Positions 13,942 through 14,171 of a stretch of 14,171 bases of DNA are shown one piece after another. The stretch is from Beijerinckiaceae bacterium (lineage in GTDB: Bacteria > Pseudomonadota > Alphaproteobacteria > Rhizobiales > Beijerinckiaceae), in NCBI GenBank assembly GCA_947455285.1, contig CANGOK010000053.1, forward strand, positions 1 to 14,171. The letters run 5' to 3'. The translations under genes were made by a program, and so were the position numbers. The notes under the pieces were generated by a model, which was not told the DNA's origin, did no database searches, and was given only the letters and a program-made list of their open reading frames with translations. The number at the start of each line of letters is the position of its first letter. The first letter of the stretch is position 1.

Positions 13942-14171
13942 GGAGCCGCCCCTTCGAAGGCGGCGATCTGCGCCTGTGTGAGCACACGTGGATCAGCGCC
14001 CGCGGCGACATCGCGATACCAGCCGATCGTTTCCGCGACTGCACGGGTGAAGGACCAGCGCGGCGCCCAGTCAAGCAAATGACGCGCGCGCTCAATGCTC
14101 AACATGAGCCTGCCCGCCTCATGGGGCGCGGCGGGGTCGCTGCGGTCTTCCCAATGCCCAGGCCAGTGCAA
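13938..14171 (-). CDS. rfbG: CDP-glucose 4,6-dehydratase, C-terminal fragment
   Basis: Only the C-terminal 77 codons lie in the window; the gene continues past the right edge. The sequence HWPGHWEDRSDPAAPHEAG, then LMLSIERARHLLDWAPRW, then a helix ending ETIGWYRDV, and finally LTQAQIAAFE matches the conserved tail of RfbG, which differs from dTDP-glucose dehydratases by this HEAG..L..S...A...L.W.PRW pattern. RfbG makes CDP-4-keto-6-deoxyglucose from CDP-glucose with bound NAD and is the entry step of this operon. The cytidylyltransferase gene rfbF would be expected just outside the window. The stop TGA overlaps the TTG start of the next gene by 4 bases. Confidence 0.85.
   Translation of the reverse strand: MHWPGHWEDRSDPAAPHEAGRLMLSIERARHLLDWAPRWSFTRAVAETIGWYRDVAAGADPRVLTQAQIAAFEGAAP

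Overview
This window looks like the chromosome of a high-GC alphaproteobacterium, most likely of the order Hyphomicrobiales (Rhizobiales). The evidence is the GC-rich codon use, TTG and GTG starts, a typical type-1 leuA and 414-residue serA, an orphan Bug-type periplasmic binding protein, and a C-rich/G-rich intergenic hairpin of a kind common in this group. No phage, insertion sequence or integrase gene is visible.

Left part (1-6030), mostly housekeeping. It starts with the tail of a probable ABC-transporter substrate-binding protein (to 151) and an elaborate nested inverted repeat. A PhzF-family isomerase (287-1195) follows and converges, with a 4-base overlap, on a small lipoprotein gene (1192-1521). 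The lipoprotein lies 10 bases downstream of serA (1532-2776). A tripartite-tricarboxylate-type (Bug) binding protein is transcribed divergently from serA (2901-3881). leuA (4178-5755) comes next, preceded by a short leader ORF ending in five consecutive Leu codons (3964-4077), which is a probable ribosome-mediated attenuator. leuA ends at a clear intrinsic terminator (5781-5810). A tRNA-Lys(CTT) gene sits at 5949-6024.

Middle part (6182-11064), a catabolic-looking accessory block. It holds a TauD/TfdA-family Fe(II)/2-oxoglutarate dioxygenase (6182-7075), a convergent LysR regulator (7079-7966, perhaps starting at an ATT at 7981), and two convergent MmgE/PrpD-family genes (8327-9649 on the plus strand, 9709-11064 on the minus strand). 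The second MmgE/PrpD protein keeps the His/Lys positions expected of this enzyme family. The first has lost several of them. A short coding remnant resembling a metal-dependent amidohydrolase lies at about 11106-11300. The substrate cannot be read from the sequence.

Right part (11358-14171), a nucleotide-sugar operon on the minus strand whose genes each overlap by 4 bases. In transcription order these are the C-terminus of CDP-glucose 4,6-dehydratase (rfbG, cut by the window edge), an RmlC-like 3,5-epimerase, a zinc-binding C-methyltransferase of the NovU/TylCIII type, and an NAD-dependent epimerase/reductase. Together they could convert CDP-glucose into a CDP-activated C-methyl-branched 6-deoxyhexose for a surface polysaccharide. 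The last gene seems short at its C-terminus, exactly where it meets the catabolic block, which suggests a recombination junction.
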